The notes: a model not told the origin generated them from the sequence alone. A stretch of 64,000 nt of DNA from Atherix ibis (GCA_958298945.1 OY282605.1:37488811-37552810); one strand, 5' to 3'. Shown: positions 44,085 through 56,728, numbered from the stretch's first letter. Numbers and translations: made by a program.

Positions 44085-45930
44085 ACTCGTTTCGCAATAT
44101 ATTCGAATCTTCATCATCCCACATTCGGTCATCCTGCATCTCATCCGCCTCGGATAAAGAATAGCTGTCGACCCATGGTTTCATATATTCCGCACACGTC
44201 GTCGTTTTTTTCGGTCCCTCAACTTCGCCCACCATCTGGACATCATAGGTTCCTCCGGCTTTGACTTTGGTGATGGTATATGGCCCGTAGAATTTTTTCT
44301 TCAACTTCAAACCAGGGCCGAATTGAGTTCTTTTTATGGCCACCAGTTCCCCAAATTCGTATTCGCGCGCTGGACATCGTCATCGATTGAGATTCTTCTT
44401 GTTTCTTGGCCACTTCCGTCTCGTTTCTCTTCGAACTCTTCTCTCGTTTCTAGTCGATCATCTCCCTGATTTTCACATCTCTTTCGCTCCTCATTCTCAC
44501 TCCTGTCAACATCTCAAAAGGCGTGCGGCCGATGCTTCGATAATAAGTTGAGTTCATCGCTCTTTGAACTGCGGGGACCTGCTTAACTCATTTTGATGGG
44601 TCTTTGATGGCAAGTTTGGATAAAATACTCGCAATTATCGCGTTGATTCTCTCCACTTGTCCGTTTGCCCTTGGAAGTCCCGTTGTGATTTTGGAGTGTC
44701 GAATTCCGTTCGCCAGACAATATTCACTAAATTCCTGGGACGTGAATGCCGAGCCCCGATCCGACACGATTTGTTCGGGATTTCCGAATGTCGTTTTCTG
44801 CAGGTCGAGTTTTCCGATGACCTCTCGTGCCGCCGTCGTTTTAGCCAGGTGTAGCCATACGAACTTGGTGAAACTATCGATGACCGAAAAAATGTGATGG
44901 TAGCCTTTGTGTGTAGATTCCAATGGTCCGATGTGATCAACATGATAGGTTCGGAGCGGCTTACTTTCCTTGAATAGTGGACTCAGAAATCCCTCTTGTC
45001 TTCCGGCTTTCCTGTTTACCAAAATTCATTTAACGCAGTTAGTAATTATTCTATCAACCTTTTTTCTCATATCAGGTATGAAAAAATCTTGTTTCAAATC
45101 TGCCTCCGTTCGAAGCGCCGCGTAGTGACCTTTTTCGTGAGCGTTGCGAATCATTTCGCCTTGCATCATTCTTGGGACCACTAGTAGTTCTCAACCTTCT
45201 TGGAACTTGAAGAGCAGCCCGTTGCGGAGCAAGTAGTCCTTGTAGTCGTGTTGTGAAGATAGTACTTCCTTGATCGCACTGATCACCTCGTCACCCTGTT
45301 GCGCTCTTCCCTCGGAGACCGCGTACATGATGCTAGGGTGTCGGCTGAGAGCATCAACATGGGCCAGCCTGTTTCCAGGTCGGTGTTCGACGGTGAAGTC
45401 GAACTCTGCGAACACTATGTTTCATCTTGCGATTCTGGGTATCAAGTCATTTTTTTCCATCGTCTTTTGAAATGCTTGGCAATCTGTAATAATTTTAAAG
45501 TTCAGACCCAACAAGTATACTTTGAATTTTTTCAGTGCAGCAACGACAGCAAGAACTTCTAATTCATAGGTGCTGAATTTCTCTTCCTGGGGCGTCGTTT
45601 TCCTACTCATGTAGTGCACCGGGTGCAACTTCTTGTCTTCGGGTATTCTTTGTAAGAGCACTGCGCCGTATCTATGCTTACTCGCGTCCGTGTGAAGTTC
45701 GGTTTCCAGCGTAGGATTGTAGAGTTTAAGCGTTGGTTCTGACGACAGCGCGCCCTTGAGTGCCAAAAATGCCGCTCGCTCCTCCTTATGGAAGTGGAAC
45801 TCCTTTTCTTTTTTCAGCAGGTCACTGAGTGGTTTCCCGGTCTTTGCATAATTCGAGATGAACTTCCTGAAGTATCCCGTGAGTCCCAAAAAGCTTTGTA
45901 CTTCTTTATATTCTGTGAATGCCAAAGGTT
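44085..45930 (-). pseudogene. Ty3/gypsy-type pol pseudogene (RT end, RNase H, integrase)
   Basis: From 45925 downward the minus strand encodes the last part of reverse transcriptase (EVQSFLGLTGYFRKFISNYA, KTGKPLSDLLKKEKEFHF) and the RNase H domain (ELHTDASKHRYGAVLLQRI, STYELEVLAVVAALKKFKVY). TGA at 45422 sits where Trp is usual in PRIARW. EFDFTVEHRPGNRLAHVDAL, SRHPS then leads to the zinc-binding linker (about 45060-45180, with stops) and the integrase core: YHVDHIGPLESTHKGYHHIF, FSVIDSFTKFVW (Asp), EQIVSDRGSAFTSQEFSEYC (Asp), LPRANGQVERINAIIASIL (Glu). The C-terminal part has FGPGLKLKKKFYGPYTITKV. Gag, protease, most of RT and both LTRs are missing. TGA at 44588 also replaces Trp in PSKW. 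Dead fragment. Confidence 0.88.
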
Positions 45931-48530
45931 AAATAATAACATTTTATTATATATAGTATAAAATGGCAGAAATAAGACTTTAAAAAAATTTTATCTTAAT
46001 AAGAATATTGCTTTATAATTATAATATTTTAGATTTATATTTTCCAAACTAAAAAATGGATAATTCCTTAGAAGTTGTGTTGAATTATTTACAAATTATT
46101 GTATTTTTTCTGAATATAATTTATTTAATTTGAAAATATTTCTTTTTCTTTAAAAAATAATATAAAATAACCGTAAAGAAAATACCATTAAAATGCATAC
46201 TTTTAGGACACTTGCCTTAAAAATGAACCATTTTTTTTTTGTTACAATATCGAGAGAAAAAAATAATAATCCGGTATACTCAGAATATATTCCTAATGAT
46301 GATCTTATAAGCAAATTGATTGATACCAATTAATTTCAATTCAAATTTATCAACAAATGAACAAAAATATACACATTAGAACTGAGTATTTATAAACAAA
46401 CGTCAGAATTGTTAGGCAATCATTGAAGTTCCTCCAAGCCAAAATTATTCTATTTTTAATAGTTTCGATTAAACGAAAAGCAAAATTCAACCAAATTAAA
46501 AATAAAAATGAGAAAATATTTCCTATAATATTTTTTCTTCATAGTAAATTTATACGAATTAACTAAAAATATAGTATCATTACCATGAGGCGTTTATGGT
46601 GCCCTTGACATAATTAATTTTTTTTTTTAAATAATATTTATCGAAAATGTTTCCTTGCTTTAAAATATTAGAAATTTAAAAAAAAAAAGGAATAGATACA
46701 CATAAAAGCAATAGTTTTAGGCTATTTTTAGTATATGGATTTTGTTAGAAAACTTGCGGCTTTAATTCAATTAATAAAATTAATTATAAAATGTTTCATA
46801 GTGTTTGTGAAATTCTCTCTTAATTCATATTAAAAATGGGTTAAATTATTGTAATTGAAAAAAATTAATAGAAATATGTTATTACTTAACTAATTTAGTA
46901 AAAAAAAAATTTTTTTAAATAATAGAACATTTTCAAATATTTTAATTTAAATTAATATTTACAAAAAAAAAAATAGATTTTGATTTATAAAAGCGCCTAG
47001 TTTCATTAAACTCATTCTATAAACAATCTGAATATGTTTTCTTGTTCATTTGAAAACTTGCCAAAAATCCTACTAAACATTCATAAATATACAAAATGTT
47101 TTATTTCAAAACAAAATCTATTTTTAGTTACAACGAAAACTTGAACAAAAATAATTACATTTGAAATTTATATTATTTAAAATTACAAATTCCATTTTGA
47201 CTATAAACTTTTCCAATATATTTAGATAAAATTTATTAGATATTTACAAAAAGTTTCTAATATTCAAATATGTTGACTTACTAAATAATATTATTATAAA
47301 TAATAATAAATAGTAATAACTACCATAAATTTAGCAGCTTTTCTAAAAAAAAAGATTGAAAAAAAATTTTAGTTTTCTACCATTTTAATGGAGGCTTTAT
47401 TTGCAATCAAGTATTTATAGTTCATTTATTTTATATGATATTAATAACCAACTAGCCCTAACCATACACTATCAGCCATACTACACGTAAGCACGATAGT
47501 AATTTATCAAAAAACTATTTACAAATTACCTACACTTTTCCACTTTGTAATAAAACTTTTCGTTTAATAAAGTTTTTAAGTATTTTTTATTCTCACTATT
47601 TTCCCATTGGTCCAAATACTATGAATACGTGTTAATGGTGTGACCATTATCGGAATAGAGTATTATAACTATAGTGGAAAATGGGTAGCTAATAACAAAA
47701 ATGACTAAACTTTTATTAAAAACTTTATATAAATATAAATTGTATAGAGTCAAATAAAAATGAAAAAAAATTTAAAAATAATAATAATAATAAAAATTTC
47801 CGCACAAAGTGAACAACTTTTGTAATTATAATTTTTTCATCACTAAAATACATTAGAGCTCATGCCGAAAAAATTTTTATATTTATTATTTTTAATAAAG
47901 ATAGTTTTTCTGATGTTCGGGGAAGAATTATAATTTGCAGCTAACTGAGTTTATTATAAGGATGAGACTAAAGCTAAACATTAAATTTGCCCTTTTTTGC
48001 ACTTCTGACAGTGGCACTTTGCGCGTGAAGAGAATCGTGTAAGTTCACCGCAAACAAAGTTTGTGTATTTGACGATCAGTCTAATCGGAGTGTGATCACT
48101 TGAGTGAACATCTGAAAGAACATGTTGAAACTCCCTTTTTGATTGCGTTATAGCTTTTGCATTTTTTATTGATGAATTCTCTGGTTGGTTGCTGCTGTTC
48201 TTATTTTATTTACTTTATATTATGAATGACGTTTTCACATTTATTTAATAATAAGTTAATAAATTATAATAAGTTCGCAACGAGCAACAGGAACGATGCC
48301 ATATTTAATATATCGAAGATCACATATGATTAAATCATGATGGCCAAATTTCCCTTTCTACATTGTTGTCAGGAGAAAATTTTGCGCGTCTGTGCTCAAA
48401 AATCGTGCACTTGCACGATCAAGGTATTGTATTGACGAACTTTTTGTAGAGTTAAACGATTTGACAGAAAATCATCAATTAGACGCATGATAACCAAGAG
48501 TATTAAGTAGCAAAACACTAAGCTTAAGTA
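45931..48530. other. AT-rich sequence without recognised genes
   Basis: One of the most AT-rich stretches here; it abuts the broken 5' side of the gypsy fragment. No ORF of note, no RNA gene and no LTR recognised. Confidence 0.5.
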
Positions 48531-49440
48531 TCATCCTCATCAAGGGTACAATAACCAAGAGTATTGTTAAGGCCTGCTGAATCAAAAAAATCCCAACGTG
48601 TCGAGCATGTTTTTTTGCATTCCGCCTACCACCGTCGCTCTACCGAAGGCAAGATTTACCTCTTCTTCTTCCTCATCTATAGGAATTAAGTGTCCTGCCC
48701 ACAGTAGCTTATTGAGGTTAATTTAATCCATAACGAGCCTATCGCAGTAACGTTCCAGGATCTTGTCCATAAAGAGGTTCCAGAGTCATCTATTATCATA
48801 TAGAATTTCACAATTTCTTTGGAGGATCTTCCGGTCAAATGCAGACATTATTTTGCAATGGTTCTTTCTGAGAACCCAAGTTTTCGAAGAATACATTAGG
48901 ACTGGCTAGATTACATAATTTATTCAGCAGAAAATTCTATGTAATTTTAGATCGAAATAATTTAGATTGACTGAAATAGAATTTCTTAACCTTAGCTTAA
49001 GTATCATCCTCATCAAGGATACGACAACCGAGAACCTGGTCTAGGCCTGCTTAATTAACGAACTTTCAATGCCCCGAGCATGTTTTTGGTAACCCCTATA
49101 ACACCATCGCTCTACCAAAGGCAGGGTTTACCTGCTCTTCTTCCTCATTCATAGGAATTAAGTGTCCTGCCAACCGCAGTTTATTGAGCTTAATTTAATC
49201 CACAACCAGGCTATCGTAGTAACGCTCCAGGATCTAAGGAGATAAAAATTCTTCGGAGGATTCTCCTCTCGAACGCAGACAAGAGTTGACAATGGTTTTT
49301 CATAATGACTGACAAAGCTAATACCCTGTATAGCAGCAACTTCTAGGTTATGGTCAGAATTTTAGATCGAAATAATTTAGACTACCTGAAATAGGCTCTT
49401 TAGGCTATCATCAGCTATGTACAGATTTGCTCCTTCATGT
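48530..49440 (-). pseudogene. LINE C-terminal tail, tandemly duplicated
   Basis: The plus-strand block AAGTATCATCCTCATCAAGG occurs at about 48527 and 49003, roughly 476 bases apart. Both are followed by CGAGCATGTTTTT, CGCTCTACC, CTCTTCTTCCTC and GGAATTAAGTGTCCTGCC. On the minus strand one copy reads SAFERRILRRIFI and NEEEE, the other WAGHLIPIDEEEE-like, which is the FERKILRRI and L.W.GH..RM pattern near the C-terminus of many LINE polymerases. Stops are present in both. Confidence 0.6.
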
Positions 49441-51560
49441 TGTCTACAAATAGCCTAGATATAGATGCCAAAATTATAATATTAGAAAATATGAATATTA
49501 AGAATGAATAAATTAAGATATTTTAAAATAATTATTTTTTTATCTTTTCTACTATAAACCCGACAGTTAAAAACAAGAAATAAAAAAATATAAAATTCAT
49601 GCAAAAACTTACATGGAATAAGTTACAATATCTCAAAAGCTAAAAATAATAAACTTTGTTCTCTGTAGTTTAGATAAAGAATATCGAAAGTTATTTTCGA
49701 TTTGGATGGAATCATTCGTAAAATAAGAAGGCATGACTTCAACACCATCCATCCATTAAAGATGATTCTCATAGCTGAGAAGTAAAATCATCTCAATAAA
49801 TAGTGAATCTATTTTTACCCTTAAGAGAAAATTATTTTGGAAATAAATTTTTAATCGCAATATACAAAGAAAAATTGTTTTTTTTCAATCCATTTAAATA
49901 TATTTAAAAAAAAACACAAAATAAACGAAAATAAAAAACTAAATTATTTTTTCTCAATTTTTTGGAGAAGAAACCAGGATCAGAATTCACAATTTCTTGT
50001 GTTACAAAAAATAAGTAAAAAAAATCTTAAATATTTAGGAATTTATTCAGAATTTTTTTTTTACTATTCGGAGGATGATTGATACTCGTCAGTTATTAAT
50101 TTTTTTTGTTTTATTTTTTAACATAGTCTCCATTAAGTTTTATGCAAATTGAGCCTATAAACCGTTCCAAATAGGGGTTTGTTTTTTGTATAAAATCTTT
50201 TATAGATAAAGATTTTTTACCAGTTTGGCATTTTTCATATTAGGAATAACAGAATAAGTAAGTAAAAGTACTTTTAGCTTTCGCCAAGCTATAAAGATGG
50301 CCGTCCGAAAAAAAAGTGGCCACAATATTATCGACAGTTACACATTGTTTGTCCTCCTTTTGAGCTTTTTCGCATGCAGAAACTCATTGATTAGCTTTTT
50401 ACACTTCATCCAGTAACTATGTGACCCTATAAGGAGTCATAAGTGAAAATCTGTTCGAGCAACGATGTGCCCCATTCTGTTTTGTGTTAATCTTGATGGA
50501 TCCTCGAGTTTGTCATTCAAAAGTTCCAACCGGTCTATAGGAAATATTTATAAAAACATATTTTGAGGGCCTAAATACAATGTAAGACAAACCTCGCTGA
50601 GGAGGAGTCCTTTAACATCTAAAACTGATAAAATTGTTTTATAAAGAAGTTATTCAAAATCTCAAAAGGTTAGTCGAATTTTTTTGAAGTCTTAGGCTTA
50701 TGGACAATATAAAAATAAAATATAATTGTTGGAGGGAAGGGGGTTAATGAATTTTATTAATTTTCTGTTTCACCGTGTTTCGTCACACGGTTCCGTGTTC
50801 AATCGGTAGTGAAGACACGTGTTGTCCATCTTGCGGATAGATTTCAAATAAAATGACCATGATGTCAACTCTACTTTGTTCTTTTATCCTTCGATCTTCC
50901 ACAATAACATCATATACTTTTTCTAAAATTTCTAGAGTTATTACCACATTTCTACCTTCCTAAGCATTTAGCGTCATTAGTACTCAGACGTTACAATGGA
51001 TTTAATCAAACCACTTAAGAGTCCTTATAGTATTTTTCAAATTTTATTTATTTTTGTTCAGAGTAGTTTTTTTACTCAAAAAATATTGTTTTATACATTA
51101 AAACACGAAATTTAATTTTTATTTTATATGTAAACTCGCTGAGACAAATACCCGAAACTTTTGTGTAGCGCCACCACCATGAGGTCATTTTTGTGTAGTT
51201 TGGCATTGCCAGTTTTCTTAATGAAAGTGGTCCATACTTAGACGGAGGAATAAATTAGACATTGTTAAATTTTATGAAAAGAGAGCTTAAAGAGATAGAA
51301 ATAATGTGTCCTAAGGGATTTACAACATAAATTCTGATGATGTGGCAGATTAATTTTGAGAAAAAGTGAGTTGATCACCACAGAAATGGCTGAAATGACG
51401 AGGTTGGTTACCGAATAGCAAATCATGGGTGAGTTCAGTATGACCGATACGGATTCTGAGATGTCTGCTTGCCCAGAATTTCGGAATTTTTTTCCATTTT
51501 TCATGCCAAGACGGAGTTCTGTTTTTTTTTTCAACGGAATTTTTTCCATTTTTCATGCAA
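49441..51560. other. AT-rich sequence with a possible mariner C-terminal scrap
   Basis: On the minus strand near 50100-50200, NPYLERF and CIKLNGDYVKK resemble the C-terminal end of mariner transposases; no inverted repeats were found, so this is weak. At 51488-51565 a direct repeat (TTTTTCCATTTTTCATGC) occurs twice, 61 bases apart. The rest is featureless. Confidence 0.4.
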
Positions 51561-53054
51561 AGGTTAAGTTGACTGGAACTAAACAGGAGTTCTCTATTGA
51601 GACCAAATATCTAGGGTTTATTTTGGACCAAAAATTGATCTAAAACTCATACCTTATCAGTGTTACTGATAGAGCAACGAAAAATGATACAGTAACATTA
51701 TACGCTCTTCATTAAAAACTAGGGTCTGCAACGAAAAATGATCTATCATCACCTACGCGGCTCTCGTTTGGTTGCCTAGGACTGAACAACGTACTACCCC
51801 AGACAACCCTTCATAAAGTTGTGGCGTGCTTGGGTATTACAGGTACGCTAAGAACTTGTCTCATGACAGCTCTTGAAGTTCTTTTAGACCTGTTACCTTT
51901 GTATTTTTATATTAAAAATGGGGCGGCTAAAGGACTTTTCAAACTAGGACATTCCAAAACCTTTAAACTAGTCTTCCTGTTTGAACATCTTAATGTCGTA
52001 TTGGACTGAAAAGAATTTCAGAAAGCCAACTTCCTCTTAGACGCATTGCCCAGAAAACCTAACTTAAACCAGTCCTTCAAAGTAGGTCTACAGGAGCGCT
52101 TAACTTGGAAAATACCCAAGTAGCACCGCCTGGTTGTAATGACGTCGAGCCGTAGTCGGTCATATGACTTCAGGTCGGCTGTGCAACGTTGGTACAACAT
52201 CGCACCAACGTCGAGCCGACCGATTTGGGGAATGATTTTTGGGTCCGTCCGACGTTATAATAACTTCCTCTCGACCATTGAAATGACTAAGAAGTGACAA
52301 GTGAAAAAAGTTATTTGAGCGTGTTTTTTTTTAACTTTTTAGTCGGTTTGCTGTAATATTTATTACAATATTGTTAAATTAAGCTACTAAAATAAGTTGC
52401 AGTCATGTATTGTTGTCTTCTTTTAATCAACAACATCTATATATAAAGTCTCTCTCTAATTTATATTTCTTTCTTTATTAATATTTCTTTTAAATATGAG
52501 AATATCGAAATATATTTTCTGGCATATATAGCACTGTAAAACCCAAATTAACAAACGAAGAACATTTTTGCTGTGAAATATACCTAAAAATTTACAAATA
52601 ATTCATTCCCCTCTCAAATAATGCTCGAAATAAATGAAAAATTTGTAGATGATTTTCATTTTAGCTTAATTTTTTGTTTAAAACTATTTCTAAAATATTT
52701 TTGATAGCTTTTTTGGGCAAAAAATGTAGTTTTAATCGTAATTTTGCTTATTAAAACGACTTTTTTCATATATTTGGTTCTACTTTATTTTTTTAGTTAT
52801 TGAATTATATGCATTTAAAATGGCGAATTCTATATTGAAACGAAAAAGTTATTGAATTAACTATCAGATTACAAAAAAGTAACGTGATAGACTTTCTAGT
52901 TGTCGTAATAACGGAAAAGTCAGCGTCCCAACTATTTTGACAATTAAATTACAAAAAATAAATGCATATGACCATAAAGTTTTGTAACGCACATAAAAGT
53001 TAAAATCGCAACCGTATTTTTGACAGTTCGCTTTTGTCAACATCGTCGCAGTTG

Positions 53055-53062
53055 TTCAGTTC
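53055..53062 (+). promoter_or_regulatory. possible initiator (TTCAGTTC) upstream of the exon
   Basis: TTCAGTTC fits the arthropod initiator consensus TCAKTY and lies 57 bases before ATG 53115. No TATA box is seen. This is pattern matching only. Confidence 0.3.
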
Positions 53063-53114
53063 GTATCGATAGTTTGTGTCTTTAGTTTGTGCTTGTAAAA
53101 AGTGATCTGTAAAG

Positions 53115-53579
53115 ATGCCTTTTTCAATTGTACAGACGATCGAAAAAGGAAAATATTATCTTTCCACAGTGCCACAAATCTGGGTGGATAATGGAATTCT
53201 TCATTGGCCTAAATGTAAGGCTAATGCTTTACTAAAACTAAAAACTGCAGAAAGCGTGCCAGAATTAAATTGGGATAAATTTCCTTGTGTAGTCAAAATG
53301 ACTGAAATCGATACATATGTTAACGGTGTTAGAATGGAAAAACAAATGCTGGACTATTCCAGTTCTGAATCAGAACAACCAATTGTTTTTACTGATTTAA
53401 AGAGGAAAAATATTAAGAAACTCAATAACGATTTATCACAGCTTGATGATTTAAATGACATGTTCGAAAATGATTATGTTACTCCGTCAAGTATTTCGCC
53501 ATCACTAGAAACAGAAACAACAGCAGTGCATAATTATAATTCACAGGAGCACTCAATACATCACCAAGAACCAAGGTGA
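53115..53579 (+). CDS. DUF4806-family-like first exon inside a TIR element
   Basis: The 154-codon ORF starts MPFSIVQTIEKGKYYLSTVP, then QIWVDNGILHWPKCKANALL, SWD-like LNWDKFPCVVKMTEIDTYVN and an acidic/serine stretch YSSSESEQP. The N-terminal pattern (V..fe.g...svVPs.Wv.ng.l.WP, then ..W..f.c.vk...i.TY..A) is the one I associate with the N-terminus of DUF4806-containing proteins that are expanded in insects and fish; their function is not known to me. The stop follows CCAAGGTGAAT, a good splice donor, so the ORF probably continues in a missing exon carrying the DUF4806 domain. The frame is free of stops and its composition is unlike the flanking LINE. ATG 53115 follows an A/G-rich leader. Family identity is an inference from the residue pattern. 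Confidence 0.6.
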   Translation: MPFSIVQTIEKGKYYLSTVPQIWVDNGILHWPKCKANALLKLKTAESVPELNWDKFPCVVKMTEIDTYVNGVRMEKQMLDYSSSESEQPIVFTDLKRKNIKKLNNDLSQLDDLNDMFENDYVTPSSISPSLETETTAVHNYNSQEHSIHHQEPR

Positions 53580-54960
53580 ATTTAACAAATCCATTTTTTT
53601 AATTTAATTCAATTTTTAATAATAATTAATGTGTTCTTTGATTCGACAACAAACTATGACAGTTTAAAACAAATTAGTCGTGCAGCGGTTGAACAAATAA
53701 CTAATTTTTTAGAATCCGACTAAAAAGTTGTTTCATAGTCATAAACCAAGAACAGAGTTGCAACAAAGTTAAAAAATAACCAAAATTCGACGGTATAACT
53801 TTAACGTCATTATCTGGTCATTTAGACGGCGGCGATGTATTTTTAGTCGGGTGTTAGTTTTATACAAGAACAAAAAGTAAAGTGGTAGTTGAAAAATAAC
53901 GCGAGAATTACTTCGTAACTTTATTGTCGGTGTGTAGTCCTACCGATAAAAAAGTTATCTATTTTCAATCATTTTCAAAAATTGACAAAAAAGTAATATT
54001 TTCGCAAAATCTGACGTCGCTACAACGTCGTAAATTAGTAATCTAACTTAGAAGTTATTTGGTGCTGCTTGGGTATGTGGACGTCATTCAAAAAAGGGGC
54101 CCTCTTCTTTTACGCAGATCAATGAATGTTGATCAAAAATGAATGTTGGTGTTGTAGCGGGTAAATTCACACCTTATTACCTTCTACCTAAGGACATTTG
54201 TAAATTCCCATCCCTTTTTCGGGCGGAAATACTTACCATAGGGCTTTGTGTTAGAGAGGGTATCAGAAGGAATTTACGTAATGCAAAGATCTCCATCATC
54301 TCAGACAGGCAAGCTGCATTGAAAGCTATGGTTTCATCTGATGTTCAATCCAAACTTTTGGCAAGCTTTTCTACACACAACAAATATAACTTTGATATGG
54401 GTTCCAGGTTATGATGGTATTTGAAGGTAGCGAACTAGTAGACAAGCTTGCCAAAAGGAGAGCGAATACTCCGCTCATTGCACGTGAACCCTTATGTGAC
54501 TATTCAAATGGCCACCTGGGGTCCATTATAGAGTCCTTAAAATGTGGCGTAGAAAGCCTATACTGGGATAATTATCCAGGCAGCAATCACTCTACAAAAT
54601 TCATCGCCTTTTCTCAAAAACCCGTTCAAGAAGTCCTTAAACTCAACAAACCAGACCTAAGGCTAGGCACTAGCGTACTTACTGGCCATTGAATGTTAAG
54701 ATGTCATCTTAATAGGATGGGCAAATCTGACACAACAACCTGTCGTTTTTGCTCCGAAGAGGCTGCAATTGCACGCCGGATACTTCTGCATTTTGATTTG
54801 GGATTTCCTTATTCCTACATAGTTTTCCGGCTATCAACCCATATAAAATTCAGGTTCGCTAAAACTCTCAGTATTACTATTACCTGAGTTAGAGTTATTC
54901 AGCTCAAAAGACCTTATTAATCGAAGTAGTTTTTAGACTATGTGCATCTTGCTACTCTCC

Positions 54961-56600
54961 TTATATTATTATTAATATTATTATTAACTAGTTAAGCTAA
55001 TTATCTGCAATTTTGTAGTTTATCTTTTCACAAATTGTACTTATTGGATAAAAAATAGTTTTCAAGTTCATAGTGACAGAAATCAAATTTTTTACTAACT
55101 TAATATTCATTCTACCCTTGCAAGTTCAATGATATTTGTGAACTTTACTTGAAATATTTTGTATAATATTTATATTTATTTTTATATTATTTAAGCAGTG
55201 AAATTTACTGCTTAAATAATATAAAAATAATTAGGGGAAAAGGGGGGGAATTTGCTTTGAGTAAAAGTGTAGATTTATTTCTACTGTAAATCGCCTCTAG
55301 CAGAGAAAAAGAAGATTTCATAAAAATTTATCAATAACAAATAATTTTATAGTAAAATAAAACGTTTTTTTTGAGAATTTTCAAATAATTTATACATGAT
55401 TAAATTCGACTTGTTTAAATAAGAAATTATCATTATTTTTTATAAAATATCTGTGAAAATTATCAATTTTCACTGCAATATAAAATAAAAGGTGGGAAAA
55501 ACAATAACACAGTCTTAAGGAAAAGTATAGGAAAAAATGAAAATTTCTTCTCATTTATTCATAAAGAAAATATGCTGTAGATTATTATCACTTTTTGTAT
55601 GGAATAACATAGTATGTTGATATTGGAAGACTAAGCCAAATATTGCAGTTGAGGTTACAGAAGATTATAGCGGTTGACATGGGTTTGCACTAATACTTGC
55701 TGTCAAAACTAGACAAAACAAGCCCTAAAGATATTTATTTATTGCGAAAATGGCACCTTATGCTCCAAGGCATCTTATAACAAAAATATTTTCCGTTATT
55801 TATTTTGATTCACTTAATTTTTTTCCCATTGCTTTTTGTATTTTATATTATTACTATTATTATTATTATTATTATTTTTATTCTGTTTATATATTTACCA
55901 TTTTATATTAAATAATTTATAAGACAATATTTATTATATTGTAGAATGTTAAGGTTTTTAATACTCGTAATATCAAAAAGAATATATACCGAATATTTTA
56001 ACAGATGATTTATGTTACAGAAGCATTATTGTTTTATTTATAAGTAATATTTAGGGATGATATACGACTCTATATGCGCACATATGTACGAGGAGTGAGT
56101 ATTTTCGTGCATATATTATTTAAGGTGATAACATTGAATAGAAGAAAAACAATTTTATATTTGGATTTCTTGTAGTAAGAATTTGGTTCTACAGTTTTTG
56201 GTCATTTTCATTAGGGAAAGTGATTTTTTTTAATGCCTAAAATATTGAATTATCCATTTTATAATTTAGAAAATATAGCCTAATGATTCCATTATTAACA
56301 AAAATATATGCCATTTAAATAAAAATAGTGTAGACTATAGATTAAAGGTATTTTATATTAAATATGATTAAATTATTATAATTGAATGTGTTAAACTTTA
56401 AAAACTTTCTACTTTTACGGCAATAATTTTTTACTCAGTCGATAAATTTATAAACAAAATTATTATATAAAAGGCTTTTGAAACCTATAAGTGATGATGT
56501 CAGGTAGTCATTTGGGAGAGACCTTTCTAAACCTTATAAGCTTATCCAAATTCAATCCGAAAAATATGTGATTTTAATAAAACAAAACGCCACAAAATAC
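54961..56600. other. AT-rich sequence with a perfect hairpin and TAT microsatellite
   Basis: The 24-bp hairpin at 55176-55230 and a TAT repeat (about 55846-55876) are the only structures seen. No genes. Confidence 0.55.
55176..55230. repeat. 24-bp perfect hairpin, 7-base loop
   Basis: Arms 55176-55199 (ending TTATTTAAGCAGT) and 55207-55230 (starting ACTGCTTAAATAA) are exact reverse complements around GAAATTT. Strongly AT-rich, but a stem of this length with no mismatch is unusual. Confidence 0.9.
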
Positions 56601-56728
56601 AATACACGATCAATTTTGGCTTTATATAGCAATAGATCTTATTGTATATATAGTATATACATCCCTACAGGTAATTATGATAATATCTCGTGTACGACAA
56701 GGTAGTCATCTCGGCTCTCTATTATTTA

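Larger units (their letters stand above)
52115..54073 (+). mobile_element. 1.96-kb TIR element carrying a DUF4806-like exon
   Basis: The left CCCAAGTAGCACC (52115-52127) and right GGTGCTGCTTGGG (54061-54073) are inverted repeats with one mismatch. Outside lie TA (52113) and TA (54074), a likely 2-base target duplication. LINE reading resumes after removal, confirming insertion. ACGTCG recurs near both ends (52142, 52209, 54014, 54025), suggesting subterminal repeats. No transposase motif was recognised, so the superfamily is unknown and the copy is probably non-autonomous. Confidence 0.72.
51565..54960 (+). mobile_element. RNase H-type LINE, copy 2, interrupted by a TIR element
   Basis: The first part (51565-52112) encodes the end of reverse transcriptase: FSIETKYLGFILDQKLI, then VACLGITGTLRTCLMTALEV and LLDLLPLYFYIKNGAAKGLF. 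After the 1.96-kb insertion the RNase H part resumes near 54075: FPSLFRAEILTIGLCVREGI, NAKISIISDRQAALKAM (catalytic Asp and neighbours), SELVDKLAKRRANTPLIARE, LGTSVLTGH, LNRMGKSDTTTCRFCSEEAA. Frameshifts and stops are scattered. The element type is an RNase H-bearing LINE of the I/LOA/R1 group; the clade is inferred from motifs only. The 5' end, including endonuclease, is missing. Confidence 0.75.

Noticed and set aside
45931..46200. LTR next to the gypsy pol fragment
   Set aside because: No TG...CA ends, primer-binding site or matching repeat on the other side could be found.
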